From Deltaproteobacteria bacterium (GTDB lineage Bacteria; Bdellovibrionota_C; UBA2361; J135): a stretch of DNA of 64,000 nucleotides. Position numbers and translations under genes: made by a program. The notes beneath the pieces were generated by a model. The model worked only from the letters and a program-made list of their open reading frames with translations. It ran no database searches and was not told where the DNA came from. The stretch spans positions 1 through 64,000 of the forward strand of contig JACKAH010000002.1 in NCBI GenBank assembly GCA_020635175.1. Direction: 5' to 3'. How positions within the stretch are numbered: position 1 is the stretch's first letter; the number at the start of each line of letters is the position of its first letter. Positions 43,731-52,600 of this stretch are shown here, one piece after another.

Positions 43731-44084
43731 ATGGCCGAGCAGAGGCGAGTTTATAAATTAGCAGAGCGGATTAAATCTGCCGTTGCGCTCCGGGTACCGT
43801 ATCTTTCAGATCCTCGATTAGAATTAGTAACTATTACCTCAGTTCAATTAAGTAAAGATTTACGAATTGCAAAGATTTACTGGACTGTAAGTGGTGGCAA
43901 GGAAAGAATTGCTCAGGCTAAAGAGGGCTTTGACGCAGCTCGTAGGAAGTTGAGAGCTGATGTAAGTTCTGCATTAGGAATGCGTTCTAATCCTGAATTA
44001 CGATTTTATTATGATGATACCTTAGACGTGCTAGAGCAAACAGGTGCGCTCATGGATAAAGTCAAGGGTGATGACCATGACTAA
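43731..44084 (+). CDS. rbfA: Ribosome-binding factor A
   Basis: The 117-residue KH-fold protein binds the 30S subunit late in assembly. Family features are RVYKLAERIKSAVALRV, SDPRLELVTITSVQLSKDLRIAKIYWTV and the C-terminal MRSNPELRFYYDDTLD. GGAGG lies just upstream of the ATG. It overlaps the next gene by 8 bases. Confidence 0.94.
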   Translation: MAEQRRVYKLAERIKSAVALRVPYLSDPRLELVTITSVQLSKDLRIAKIYWTVSGGKERIAQAKEGFDAARRKLRADVSSALGMRSNPELRFYYDDTLDVLEQTGALMDKVKGDDHD

Positions 44085-45051
44085 AGCTACTGAGATATCG
44101 AAAATAGCTGAAGAGCTATTGAAAGCTCAAAAATGTTTAGTTCTAAGTCATTATAATCCTGATGGGGATGCTCTTGGTTCGAGCTTGGCGGTTGCAAATG
44201 CATTGCAAAATTTAGGTAAAGAAGTCGTTTCTTATAATGAGTCACATATCCCGGAGAAATATCACTTTTTACCTGGTTCTAAGCAGATAGTCTCAACTTT
44301 ACCAGAGGCCTCGTTCGATATGATCGTAGTTTGTGATTGTGGTGATGTTTCTCGAATGGGAGACCTTACTTCAGTTAAGCTTGGGAATCACAGTACTATA
44401 TTGAACATTGATCACCATATTTCAAATACAAATTTTGGTACTTACAACCTAGTTGAGACTGAACGTAGCTCTACTGCTGAAATAGTTTATAATTTGCTTT
44501 CTGAGATGAAAGTTGAGATTACCCCTGATATTGCAAGTTGCCTTTTTACAGGAATCCTTACAGACACCGGCTCCTTTAGATATCAATGTACCGGAGTTGA
44601 AACGTTTAATATTGCTGCTGAGCTTTTAAAATTTGGCGCTCGTGCTCAAGAGGTTGCTCACGAGATTTATGAAAGACGCAGTAGAGCTTCAGTTCTGTTA
44701 TGCTCCAGTGCACTTGCAAACATGAAGTTTCATAAGGATGGAAAGGTCGCAGAAGTCTTTGTTTCGAAAGAGATGATGGACTCATTCTCAGCCACTGCTG
44801 ATGATACTGAAGGGTTAGTTGAAGAAGCAAGAGCTGTTGATGGAGTTTTGGTTTCCGTTTTTATTAGAGAGCAAGATGGTATTTGGAGGATAAGTTTAAG
44901 ATCAAGCGATCCAGATCATTACGATGTTTCTCAAGTGGCTTCAAGCTTTGGCGGAGGTGGACATAAGGCTGCAGCGGCTTTTAGATCAAAGCGTGCTCTT
45001 GAAGATTTTCGCCCTGCATTAATAGAAAAACTTGAACAATTAGTCTCATAG
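44077..45051 (+). CDS. nrnA: DHH-family oligoribonuclease / pAp phosphatase (NrnA-like)
   Basis: I take the ATG at 44077, giving 324 residues, because the longer frame from 44044 overlaps rbfA by 41 bases without family support. DHH motifs are SHYNPDGDALGSS, VCDCGD, NIDHHISN and ILTDTGSFRY. The DHHA1 domain ends with the substrate-binding GGGGHKAAAA. NrnA enzymes degrade 2-5-mer RNA and often 3'-phosphoadenosine 5'-phosphate. The position between rbfA and truB is common in Gram-positives and deltaproteobacteria. Confidence 0.9.
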   Translation: MTKATEISKIAEELLKAQKCLVLSHYNPDGDALGSSLAVANALQNLGKEVVSYNESHIPEKYHFLPGSKQIVSTLPEASFDMIVVCDCGDVSRMGDLTSVKLGNHSTILNIDHHISNTNFGTYNLVETERSSTAEIVYNLLSEMKVEITPDIASCLFTGILTDTGSFRYQCTGVETFNIAAELLKFGARAQEVAHEIYERRSRASVLLCSSALANMKFHKDGKVAEVFVSKEMMDSFSATADDTEGLVEEARAVDGVLVSVFIREQDGIWRISLRSSDPDHYDVSQVASSFGGGGHKAAAAFRSKRALEDFRPALIEKLEQLVS

Positions 45052-45059
45052 TTTGTGTA

Positions 45060-45944
45060 ATGAATAGAATTCAAGCACCTGGAGTTTTGTTGATTGATAA
45101 GCCCTTAGGTATCACGTCGCATAAGGCTATCTCTATCGTCAAGAAAACACTCGGCTTGAGTAAAATTGGACACGCAGGGACTCTGGATCCAGAAGCTAGT
45201 GGGCTTCTGATCTGTTTGTTAAATTCGGCAACAAGACTTGCAAAATATGCTGAATCTGGAAAGAAAACCTATAGTGGTGAAATTCAGTTTGGAATTACTA
45301 CAACTACAGATGATTTAGCCGGCGAGATGCTTTCACAGGCTGACAATCTTCCAGCATTTGCACAAATCGAAAGTCTCGCCAAAAAATTGGTTGGTAAAAT
45401 TAGCCAAATCCCTCCTCAATATAGTGCTATTAAAGTGTCAGGCAAACGAAGCTATGAATTAGCTCGTTCCGGGCGCAAAGCTGAGCTAAGCGCAAGAGAG
45501 ATAGAAGTGTTTTCATTTACACTTTCTCCTATGCTCGAAGGCCGCGTTTCTTTTGTGCTTGAGTGTTCAAAAGGTACGTATGTTAGATCAATTGCAAGGG
45601 ATTTGGGTGAGATGCTAGGTTGTGGTGCGGCATTAGCTTCTTTGCGTCGAGAGGCATCTTTTCCATTTAATGTGAACTCAGCAAGTAAGTTAGAAAATGT
45701 CTCAGCCAGAGAGATCCTTTCAGTTAAAAGTTTGTTTTCTGATGTAGAACATTTCGAAATTGAGGAAAGTAACCTTCCTTATTTTAGAAATGGAAATGAG
45801 TCACAAATTAATGCGGTCTTAAAAGCCAGAGGTACTAATAATTCCGCGCCTTTAGCAATCTATTATGAGAAGAAAAACCTTGAGCAGCCATTAGGCTTAT
45901 TGCATAACAGTGAAGGCTCTTGGTCGATCGCTGTTAATTTTTAG
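45060..45944 (+). CDS. truB: tRNA pseudouridine-55 synthase TruB
   Basis: The 294-residue enzyme makes Psi55 in the T-loop of tRNAs. It has LLIDKPLGITSHKAI, the catalytic GHAGTLDPEASGLL (Asp43), and IPPQYSAIKVSGKRSYELAR. A KGTYVRSIARDLGE motif follows, with a C-terminal PUA-like domain. It follows nrnA by 8 bases. In many relatives rpsO comes next; here purA does. Confidence 0.94.
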   Translation: MNRIQAPGVLLIDKPLGITSHKAISIVKKTLGLSKIGHAGTLDPEASGLLICLLNSATRLAKYAESGKKTYSGEIQFGITTTTDDLAGEMLSQADNLPAFAQIESLAKKLVGKISQIPPQYSAIKVSGKRSYELARSGRKAELSAREIEVFSFTLSPMLEGRVSFVLECSKGTYVRSIARDLGEMLGCGAALASLRREASFPFNVNSASKLENVSAREILSVKSLFSDVEHFEIEESNLPYFRNGNESQINAVLKARGTNNSAPLAIYYEKKNLEQPLGLLHNSEGSWSIAVNF

Positions 45945-45962
45945 AATTTTGTAGGAGAAGAG

Positions 45963-47282
45963 ATGTCATCGTTGGCAGTAGTTGGAGCACAGTGGGGAGA
46001 TGAAGGTAAGGGTAAACTTGTAGATTACTTAACTTCTCAAGCTGATTTTGTGGTCCGTTTTCAAGGTGGAAATAATGCTGGGCATACACTAGTTGTAGAC
46101 GGGGTGACTACAAAATTAAGCCTTGTTCCATCAGGGATATTGCATGAGGCAACTTGCTGCTTACTTGGTGCAGGGGTTGTCGTGAATCCGGAAGTTTTTA
46201 TTCAGGAAGTTAATGGACTCAAAAAAGCTGGAGTCAGAGTTGATCCATCAAGGCTCGTAATCGATCGAGACGCTCATCTGATTTTGGATTATCACATTGA
46301 GATCGATAAGGCTCGAGAAGAGATGCGAGGCAAAGATAAGATAGGTACAACAGGGCGTGGAATTGGCCCATGTTATGAAGATCGTGCGCAGAGAGTCGGA
46401 GTTAGGTTTGCTGAGCTAAGGCTCTTAAGTGAGCTTAAGCCAAGATTGCAAAAGCTTGTTGAGCATAAAAATAGATATCTTGTTGATCTACTAGGTGCTG
46501 AATCACCTGTCGACTTTGATAGTCTCTGGTCAAAACTAGAAAACATCTCAGAGATTTTATCTCCTTATATCGGTGATGTGAGTCATTTATTAAATCGTGC
46601 AAGATTACAGGAAAAGAAGATTGTTTTTGAAGGAGCACAAGGAACGCTTCTAGATCAAACTTTTGGAACGGTTCCGTTTGTTACCTCTTCCAATACTATT
46701 TCTGGTGCAATCACTACCGGCTGCGGTGTTGGCCCAAAGACAGTTGATTATGTCTTAGGGGTAGCAAAGGCTTATTGTACAAGAGTAGGAAGTGGACCAT
46801 TCCCGACAGAATTAGAAGGTGAGACAAGTGACTATCTAAGAGAAAAGGGTAGTGAATTTGGAACTGTAACAAATAGGCCGAGAAGGTGTGGTTGGTTTGA
46901 TGCAGTCGCAATGAAAAGGGCAGTTGGTTTGAATGGTCTTGATTCATTAGTGATAACAAAGCTAGACGTCCTTAGTGGACTTGAGGACTTGAAGGTTTGT
47001 ATAAAGTATAAAATTGATGGCAAGGAGATAGAAGAATATCCGTCACTTTCTTCTGAGCTTGAAAAAGTTGAGCCTGAGTACATAACTCTTGATGGATGGA
47101 GTGAAGATATCACTTCTGTACGCAAATGGCATGAGTTGCCCCCTGCTGCTAGATTGTATATCAGCACGTTATCTGAAATCCTTGGTATCCCTGTAAGTAT
47201 TGTGAGTGTCGGAGCGGAGAGAGAATCAACTCTCTTTTCTAGAAGTGCTAAATTTGTGAAAAACTTTATGATGTCAGTATGA
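45963..47282 (+). CDS. purA: Adenylosuccinate synthetase
   Basis: The 439-residue enzyme joins IMP and aspartate using GTP in AMP synthesis. It has the P-loop-like QWGDEGKGK with the catalytic Asp, FQGGNNAGHT, GTTGRGIGPCYEDRAQR and the GTP-binding TKLDVLSGLE near the C-terminus. Normal length. AGGAG lies upstream of the ATG. Its stop overlaps the start of the receiver-LpxC gene (ATGA), so the two are translationally coupled. Confidence 0.96.
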   Translation: MSSLAVVGAQWGDEGKGKLVDYLTSQADFVVRFQGGNNAGHTLVVDGVTTKLSLVPSGILHEATCCLLGAGVVVNPEVFIQEVNGLKKAGVRVDPSRLVIDRDAHLILDYHIEIDKAREEMRGKDKIGTTGRGIGPCYEDRAQRVGVRFAELRLLSELKPRLQKLVEHKNRYLVDLLGAESPVDFDSLWSKLENISEILSPYIGDVSHLLNRARLQEKKIVFEGAQGTLLDQTFGTVPFVTSSNTISGAITTGCGVGPKTVDYVLGVAKAYCTRVGSGPFPTELEGETSDYLREKGSEFGTVTNRPRRCGWFDAVAMKRAVGLNGLDSLVITKLDVLSGLEDLKVCIKYKIDGKEIEEYPSLSSELEKVEPEYITLDGWSEDITSVRKWHELPPAARLYISTLSEILGIPVSIVSVGAERESTLFSRSAKFVKNFMMSV

Positions 47283-48637
47283 ACGTAATAGCAAAAAAAA
47301 CTCAGAATCAATATTCGATTCTTATAATCGATGACGAGGAAGCAATTCGTAAAACATTAACGAGCGTCTTTCAAGATGAAGGATACTTAGTAGAGAGTGC
47401 GTCTGATGGAGAAAAAGGCTTAGCTGCTCTGTCAAAAGTTAAGCCCTCATTGGTTCTGCTTGATATCTGGATGCCAGGAATGGATGGTATTGAAACTTTG
47501 AAGCGTATTAGAGAGGAGTTTCCTGATCTGCCTGTAATCATGATTAGTGGACACGCTACAATTGCAACAGCTACTGAAGCAATGAAGCTAGGTGCTGCCG
47601 ATTTTATTGAGAAACCGCTTGATTTGAGCAGTACTTTGGAATCAGCCAGAAGATCTCTTGGCATGCTAGATGAAGCTAAGCAAGAGAGTGGATATCGCCA
47701 GTTCGCAGAAAATTGTGTTGACCAATCGGAGAATTTTAAAAATCGAAAAATAGAAGCGCTTAATCCAATTGTATTTGCAGATAGATCGCTTGCAGGAAGG
47801 TCCTTTCCACAAAGAACACTTAAGAGTTCAGCTTTATTGTATGGACAAGGTCTTCACAGTGGTAAAAAAAGTGGTTTAATATTGGAGCCATTGCCTGAAA
47901 ATTCTGGAATTCACTTTATTGGAGTAAGTGAAACTACAGCAGTTCCTGCACACGTTAACTTTGTAGAATCAACAGGTTTTGCCACAACGGTTCGACTTGG
48001 AAAAACACAAGCAGGTACGATTGAGCATTTGATGTCAGCTCTGCATGCATATGGTATTACCAATTTGTTAATTAAGTGTAATGGCGAAGTCCCAGTAATG
48101 GATGGGTCAGCGATTGAATTTTGTTCGCTTTTTGATGATATAGGTGTTGAAGACCAGAATGGCGAGTGGTTTGAGATCGAGATAAAAGAAAAGCTCACTG
48201 TTGGTAATGACTCTGAATTTATTACAATTGAGCCTGCTGATTCATTTACAATTGACTATACTCTTTCCTATCCTGAACCATTAGGTCATCAACATATGGT
48301 TTTTACACTGAATGACGTTGATTCGTATAAGCAAGAGATTGCACCTGCTAGAACATTTGGGTTTGTTAAAGACATAGAGTGGCTTCAAAGCCAGGGACTT
48401 GCTTTAGGAGGTCGATTCGATAACTTCGTTCTTTTTGGCGAAGAGGGAACGATTAATTGCGAATTACGATTTGAGAATGAGCCAGTTAGGCACAAAGTTT
48501 TAGATGCCATTGGTGATTTATTCCTGCTAGGCCGTCGAATCCGTGGTAAGGTAACTGCTAGAATGAGCGGACATTCTGATAATATCGCTCTACTTTCAAA
48601 GATAAGAGACAAGCTAAAAGAGGCGGCGCAGAATTAG
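47279..48637 (+). CDS. lpxC: Response-regulator receiver fused to LpxC deacetylase
   Basis: A single 452-residue frame holds two complete domains. Residues about 12-125 are a receiver domain close to the NtrC/NtrX type: Asp18/Asp19, phospho-acceptor Asp62 in LLDIWMPGMDG, Ser90 and Lys112 in EKP. After a linker of about 50 residues, 177-450 are LpxC, which deacetylates UDP-3-O-acyl-GlcNAc, the committed step of lipid A synthesis. Zinc ligands His250, His405 and Asp409 and catalytic Glu249 and His432 are all present. LpxC alone is normally about 300 residues. The fusion implies control of lipid A flux by phosphorylation. It is the last gene of the plus-strand run; its stop overlaps the opposing gene. 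Confidence 0.93.
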   Translation: MNVIAKKTQNQYSILIIDDEEAIRKTLTSVFQDEGYLVESASDGEKGLAALSKVKPSLVLLDIWMPGMDGIETLKRIREEFPDLPVIMISGHATIATATEAMKLGAADFIEKPLDLSSTLESARRSLGMLDEAKQESGYRQFAENCVDQSENFKNRKIEALNPIVFADRSLAGRSFPQRTLKSSALLYGQGLHSGKKSGLILEPLPENSGIHFIGVSETTAVPAHVNFVESTGFATTVRLGKTQAGTIEHLMSALHAYGITNLLIKCNGEVPVMDGSAIEFCSLFDDIGVEDQNGEWFEIEIKEKLTVGNDSEFITIEPADSFTIDYTLSYPEPLGHQHMVFTLNDVDSYKQEIAPARTFGFVKDIEWLQSQGLALGGRFDNFVLFGEEGTINCELRFENEPVRHKVLDAIGDLFLLGRRIRGKVTARMSGHSDNIALLSKIRDKLKEAAQN

Positions 48638-49284
48638 TTCCTTCTTAAGCGCTTTTTTCTTTGAACATGCATAAATAGAACTAAGCCTAGAATCCCTAGT
48701 ATAAGGAAGGCATATGCCCAAGAAGGCCATTTCTTAGCCTCTTCATAGCTTATCTGCCCAGGGACAGTAAAACTGTTAAGGAAGTTCTTCCTATAATCAA
48801 GCTGCTGGTCATAGTCTTCAAACTTATCCATGTAAGTTAGAATAAAATGCTTATTCTTTGTTGATACCAATGAGACTGATGCAATCAAGTCATTGTCTCC
48901 AAGTAAGTATTTTACGTTTGCAGTTAGGAGATCCCCAATCTTTGTTTTAACCATCTCTGTAGAGAGAATTTCGGCGCCAGTGATGCCAGCTTTTTTATAG
49001 TCAGCCAGAACCTTCTCTGCCCAAGCCTCTTGGCTAATAGTTCTTATTGGCATGGACTTAGCTTGAGGGATTACGTTAAATATCGGAAATTTGTCTGGTA
49101 TTTTCTGTACAATAACAGCAACTTCAGGGATTGGATCCTGGCTTAGCATGAAGTTTTCAGGCAGTTCGACAGTAAAGTCGTATTTTGGGTGAGTGAAGAT
49201 TGTGTCGTCTGGTTCTTGGGAGAATGCAAAATTGGTCCATAAAAATGCTAAACACGCCAGTACTAATTTCAATCTTAAATTCAT
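48634..49284 (-). CDS. Exported, C-terminally anchored protein of unknown function
   Basis: The 216-residue protein has a signal peptide (MNLRLKLVLACLAFLWTNFAFS), a periplasmic domain of about 150 residues, and a C-terminal helix (AYAFLILGILGLVLFMHV) followed by RKKRLRR, so it is anchored with a short basic cytoplasmic tail. The domain (YDFTVELPENFMLS, KNKHFILTYMDKFEDYDQQ, FLNSFTV) resembles PsbP/DUF1795-like folds, but only loosely. Its stop overlaps the LpxC stop tail to tail. Confidence 0.68.
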   Translation of the reverse strand: MNLRLKLVLACLAFLWTNFAFSQEPDDTIFTHPKYDFTVELPENFMLSQDPIPEVAVIVQKIPDKFPIFNVIPQAKSMPIRTISQEAWAEKVLADYKKAGITGAEILSTEMVKTKIGDLLTANVKYLLGDNDLIASVSLVSTKNKHFILTYMDKFEDYDQQLDYRKNFLNSFTVPGQISYEEAKKWPSWAYAFLILGILGLVLFMHVQRKKRLRRN

Positions 49285-49479
49285 GATTCCTGAGAATTCG
49301 TTATTGTCATAAGACTAGATTAAGCCCGTTATATCGAGAGAAAAAGAGCCTATTCATCTTTTTTTTGTTGATCTGTTTCAAAATCAAACCTATATTCCAA
49401 AAAGAGTCGTTTAGAGAGAATGTATTGAACGGCTAATTTATGACTTTTATTTAACAACTGTTTAACCAAGGAGTCTTTC

Positions 49480-49980
49480 ATGGCAAGAAAGGTAGCCAAA
49501 AAATCGGCAAAAACAAAAACTAAAGCAAAAACAAAAAAAGCAACTACTCGCAAGAGTACTGCGCGTAAAGGTGCAACAAAGAAAACAGCTAAAAAAGCAA
49601 AAACAACAAAAACTAAAAAAACAACTACTAAGGCAGCTGCTAAGCCAGCTCCAGTTCAGAAACAACGCAAGGCTTCAGTCCCAAGAAATAGACATACATT
49701 AAGCTACACACAGACTGAGTGGTTTGATAATGTTATGGGCTTTTGTGGTCTTGAGAAGAGATCTCAAGCTAAAGAACTTTGCACAGATATGAACATGCTT
49801 ATCTCTGAGTGCTTGAAGAAAGGATACAAGATTCCTCTTATGGGCCTTGGAAAAATGTATGTAAGAAAAAGCAAAGCTCGTATGGGAAGAAACCCAGCAA
49901 CTGGTGAGCCAATCCATATTCCTGCTAAGAAAAGAATCCGTTTTACTGCTTCTAAAGCATTGAAAGAAAACGTTCTATAG
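49480..49980 (+). CDS. HU-like DNA-binding protein with histone H1-like tail
   Basis: The first 65 residues are almost only Lys, Ala, Thr and Arg (KKATTRKSTARKGATKK), like histone H1 or AlgP tails. Residues about 73-165 are an HU/IHF-like domain (QTEWFDNVMGFCGLEKRSQAKELCTDMNMLI, then KARMGRNPATGEPIHIPAKKRIRFTASKALKE), with the DNA-intercalating NPATGE arm. It probably bends and compacts the nucleoid. AAGGAG lies upstream of the ATG. It stands alone, ending in a strong hairpin at 49991-50032. Confidence 0.88.
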   Translation: MARKVAKKSAKTKTKAKTKKATTRKSTARKGATKKTAKKAKTTKTKKTTTKAAAKPAPVQKQRKASVPRNRHTLSYTQTEWFDNVMGFCGLEKRSQAKELCTDMNMLISECLKKGYKIPLMGLGKMYVRKSKARMGRNPATGEPIHIPAKKRIRFTASKALKENVL

Positions 49981-49990
49981 TACGGTAGCT

Positions 49991-50032
49991 ACTCTGCCTG
50001 CAGATCTTAATAGGAGATACTGCAGGCAGAGT
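49991..50032. terminator. 13-bp perfect hairpin between convergent genes
   Basis: ACTCTGCCTGCAG at 49991-50003 and its exact complement at 50020-50032 enclose a 16-base loop that can itself pair ATCT with AGAT. It sits 10 bases past the HU-like stop and 46 before the stop of the opposing gene. There is no T run on either side, so factor-independent termination is uncertain, but its place suits a bidirectional 3' end. Confidence 0.55.
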
Positions 50033-50078
50033 GCTTCGAAATTCTCCTGCTCCCTCCCGCAAATCAATCAAATTCAGT

Positions 50079-52277
50079 CTATCTTTTAAGGTTTTCGAAG
50101 ATAACTTCCGCAATATCTTTAACCTGCATGCTATCGTCACGTTCAGTTAGCTTGACCCCATCTTCCATCATCTGCATGCAGAAAGGACACCCTGTTGCGA
50201 TTTTATTAGCACCAGTTTCGGCAGCTTGATCCGTTCGGAGTACATTTACACGTTCTCCAATCTTTAGATCCATCCAGAAATGTCCACCCCCAGCGCCACA
50301 GCACATTCCTTTTTCTTTGCTTTTTTCCATCTCGAGTATTCGCAGACCGCTTACAGATTTAAGAGTCTCTCTTGGTGCGTCGTATTCATCATTGTACCGA
50401 CCTAAATAACATGGGTCATGAAAGGTGTAGCTTTGATCTGATTCATTAGTGTTTATCTTGCCTTGTGCAATCAGCCGCTTCAATAAAACAGAGTGGTGAA
50501 TGATTTCAACTTCTTGACCATCATCGAGGTTTCCGAATTGAGGATACTCATTCTTAATTGTGTTAAAGCAGTGCGGGCAGTTTGCAACGAGGGTTTTGAA
50601 CTGAACTGATTTTAGCGTCTCGATATTTTGCTTAGCCAAGCTTTGAAATAGATTCTCTTCTCCTAGTCTTCGAGCTGGATCTCCAGTGCAGCCCTCAGCT
50701 GTGCCTAATATTCCGAATGATAACCCAGCATGTTCCATTAGTTGAACGAGGGAGCGAGCAATACTCTGTTTTCTTTTATCGTAAGCCGACACACAACCTA
50801 CCCAATAGAGGTAATCCACTGAGTCACCGGGTTCTAAGATCGGCACTTTTAACCCATCAAGCCATAGGATTCTATCTTCTGGTGCCCCATAAGGGTTTCC
50901 TCGAGTTTCAAGTGCCTTGAGGGTTGCCTGAGCTTCAGATGGGATTTCTCCTTCCATTAAAACCATATTTCTTCTGTTTTCGACAATTTGGTTTACATGG
51001 TTAATTCCAACTGGACAGGCCTCAACGCATGCCATGCATGTTGTGCAGGACCAGAATGTGTCTTGGCTGATAACTTCGCCAGAAATTCTTTGCTCGGCAG
51101 ATTTTCCAATTAACAAAACCGAATCATGTATCTTTTCATTCGAGGCTCTATAGCTTCCAGCAGTACTCGTGCCTTCTGAAAAGTCTGATGTGCTAACTCC
51201 GCTTGACTGCAAAAAAAATGTTTGTAATTTCGAATCAAGTTCTACCAGAGGTTTAGGCATGAGAGACTCAGTTAATTCTCCTTTGCTATGTAAGGCTAGC
51301 GCGTGATTTCTTGTATCTAAAATAAGCCACTTTGGAGAGAGTGGTTTGCCCGAAGCGTAAGCAGGGCAGACTGCTTGGCAGCGCCCACAGCTGGTACAAG
51401 CATCGAGATCGAGCAATTGCTTCCAGCTGTAGTCCTTAATTGTGCCAAGGCCAAGAGAAAACTCCTCACCAGCTTCAATCAATTCTTCAATGTTTCCAGG
51501 TGATGGAAGAGCACCTTTTGCTCTGCCAGAGTCTTGAAAGAACAGATTCGCAGAACTTGAGATTACATGAAAAAATTTTGTGTAAGGAAAAATTGCAGCT
51601 ACAAAGAAAACTGTTAAAGTATGAAACCACCAGACGGAAAAATGAAGAGCTGATGTAGCTTCAAGAGAAAGACTCCAAAAAAATTTCGAAACCAAGAGTC
51701 CAATTGGAGAATATGCAGCCCAAGGATCATTAGTTGCATGAATTCTAAGCCCCTCGAGCAAAAATCCTTGTATGATTAGTAGGGCAAGTATTGATAACAT
51801 CAGGGAGTCAGCAAAGCGGTTATGGAGTTGATCTGCTTTTTGAATGTATCGTCTATGTGCTACGACAGCGGTCCCGAGCAATACGCCAAATCCAAGAACA
51901 TCAGATAGGATTGTCACCGCTAAGTAAAACTCTCCCTCGTAAATTCTGATTCCAAGGTCATGATCTATTAGCACCATTGATGTGGCAAAAAGTAAGGAAA
52001 GGAAGCCTACATAGATCAAGGTATGAGCAATTCCAGGTGTCTTTTCACGAATTGTCTTTCTTTGAAAAAGAACGTCTCGAACTAAATTATGAAATCTTTC
52101 AATATATCGACCAAGGTGCTCTGGTTCAGCTTTTCCAGAGGACCAAAGCTCGACTCTTCGGAAAACTCCGGTAAAACCTATAAAAAGTGACACGACCATC
52201 AAGCTATACATGATGATTACGTTGGCTGGGCTATCAATATTCCAAAGGATCTCTCTAGTCGCTTCTGCAGTATTCAT
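50079..52277 (-). CDS. Membrane Fe-S quinone oxidoreductase, EtfAB:quinone type
   Basis: The 732-residue protein has about six helices in its first 240 residues (NarI-like di-heme cytochrome b region), two 4Fe-4S ferredoxin motifs (Cys294/297/300/304 and Cys411/414/417/421) and a C-terminal heterodisulfide-reductase-type half with CCG motifs (VANCPHCF, MCCGAGGGHFW). This layout is that of the membrane oxidoreductases that take electrons from EtfAB and reduce menaquinone. EtfAB or acyl-CoA dehydrogenase genes are not adjacent, so a HdrD-like role with another donor is possible. Confidence 0.75.
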   Translation of the reverse strand: MNTAEATREILWNIDSPANVIIMYSLMVVSLFIGFTGVFRRVELWSSGKAEPEHLGRYIERFHNLVRDVLFQRKTIREKTPGIAHTLIYVGFLSLLFATSMVLIDHDLGIRIYEGEFYLAVTILSDVLGFGVLLGTAVVAHRRYIQKADQLHNRFADSLMLSILALLIIQGFLLEGLRIHATNDPWAAYSPIGLLVSKFFWSLSLEATSALHFSVWWFHTLTVFFVAAIFPYTKFFHVISSSANLFFQDSGRAKGALPSPGNIEELIEAGEEFSLGLGTIKDYSWKQLLDLDACTSCGRCQAVCPAYASGKPLSPKWLILDTRNHALALHSKGELTESLMPKPLVELDSKLQTFFLQSSGVSTSDFSEGTSTAGSYRASNEKIHDSVLLIGKSAEQRISGEVISQDTFWSCTTCMACVEACPVGINHVNQIVENRRNMVLMEGEIPSEAQATLKALETRGNPYGAPEDRILWLDGLKVPILEPGDSVDYLYWVGCVSAYDKRKQSIARSLVQLMEHAGLSFGILGTAEGCTGDPARRLGEENLFQSLAKQNIETLKSVQFKTLVANCPHCFNTIKNEYPQFGNLDDGQEVEIIHHSVLLKRLIAQGKINTNESDQSYTFHDPCYLGRYNDEYDAPRETLKSVSGLRILEMEKSKEKGMCCGAGGGHFWMDLKIGERVNVLRTDQAAETGANKIATGCPFCMQMMEDGVKLTERDDSMQVKDIAEVIFENLKR

Positions 52278-52600
52278 TTTCGTCTTTAAAATATATTACG
52301 GTTGCTTACTTCTGGTTGTTTTAAGTCGTATACTAGCGCACCAAGGATGAATTGAGAATGGCTAATTGGTGTATCTTGTTGAAAACACTAGATTGTTGAA
52401 ATTAGATAGATTAAAAATGCATTGAAAACATTGACAATTTTCCGAATTGTTCTCATCATATTACTATAATGAATCCAAGTAATTCGACCGCGTTAACTCC
52501 GGAATCTAAGCTCAATACAGCCTCATCTCTACGTACGTATTCAGAGTTGCCCGGGGGCTATTATATAATCTGTTAGTTCGGAGGTATCAAAACATTTCCA
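52278..52600. other. Intergenic region between divergent genes
   Basis: In this 323-base gap the only clear signals are a perfect -10 TATAAT at 52465-52470 on the plus strand, without a matching -35 at 17 bases, and GGAGG at about 52580, 16 bases before the next ATG. No ORF or RNA gene is evident. Confidence 0.5.

Noticed and set aside
46714..47311. Antisense frames over purA
   Set aside because: They lie wholly within the conserved purA coding region and show no family features.
49350..49665. Cysteine/phenylalanine-rich frames opposite the HU-like tail
   Set aside because: They mirror the Lys/Ala/Thr codons of the real gene and have no start signals.
52465..52470. Full promoter for the CorC-like gene
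   Set aside because: Only the -10 TATAAT is good. The nearby TTGACA is 28 bases away, too far for sigma-70 spacing.
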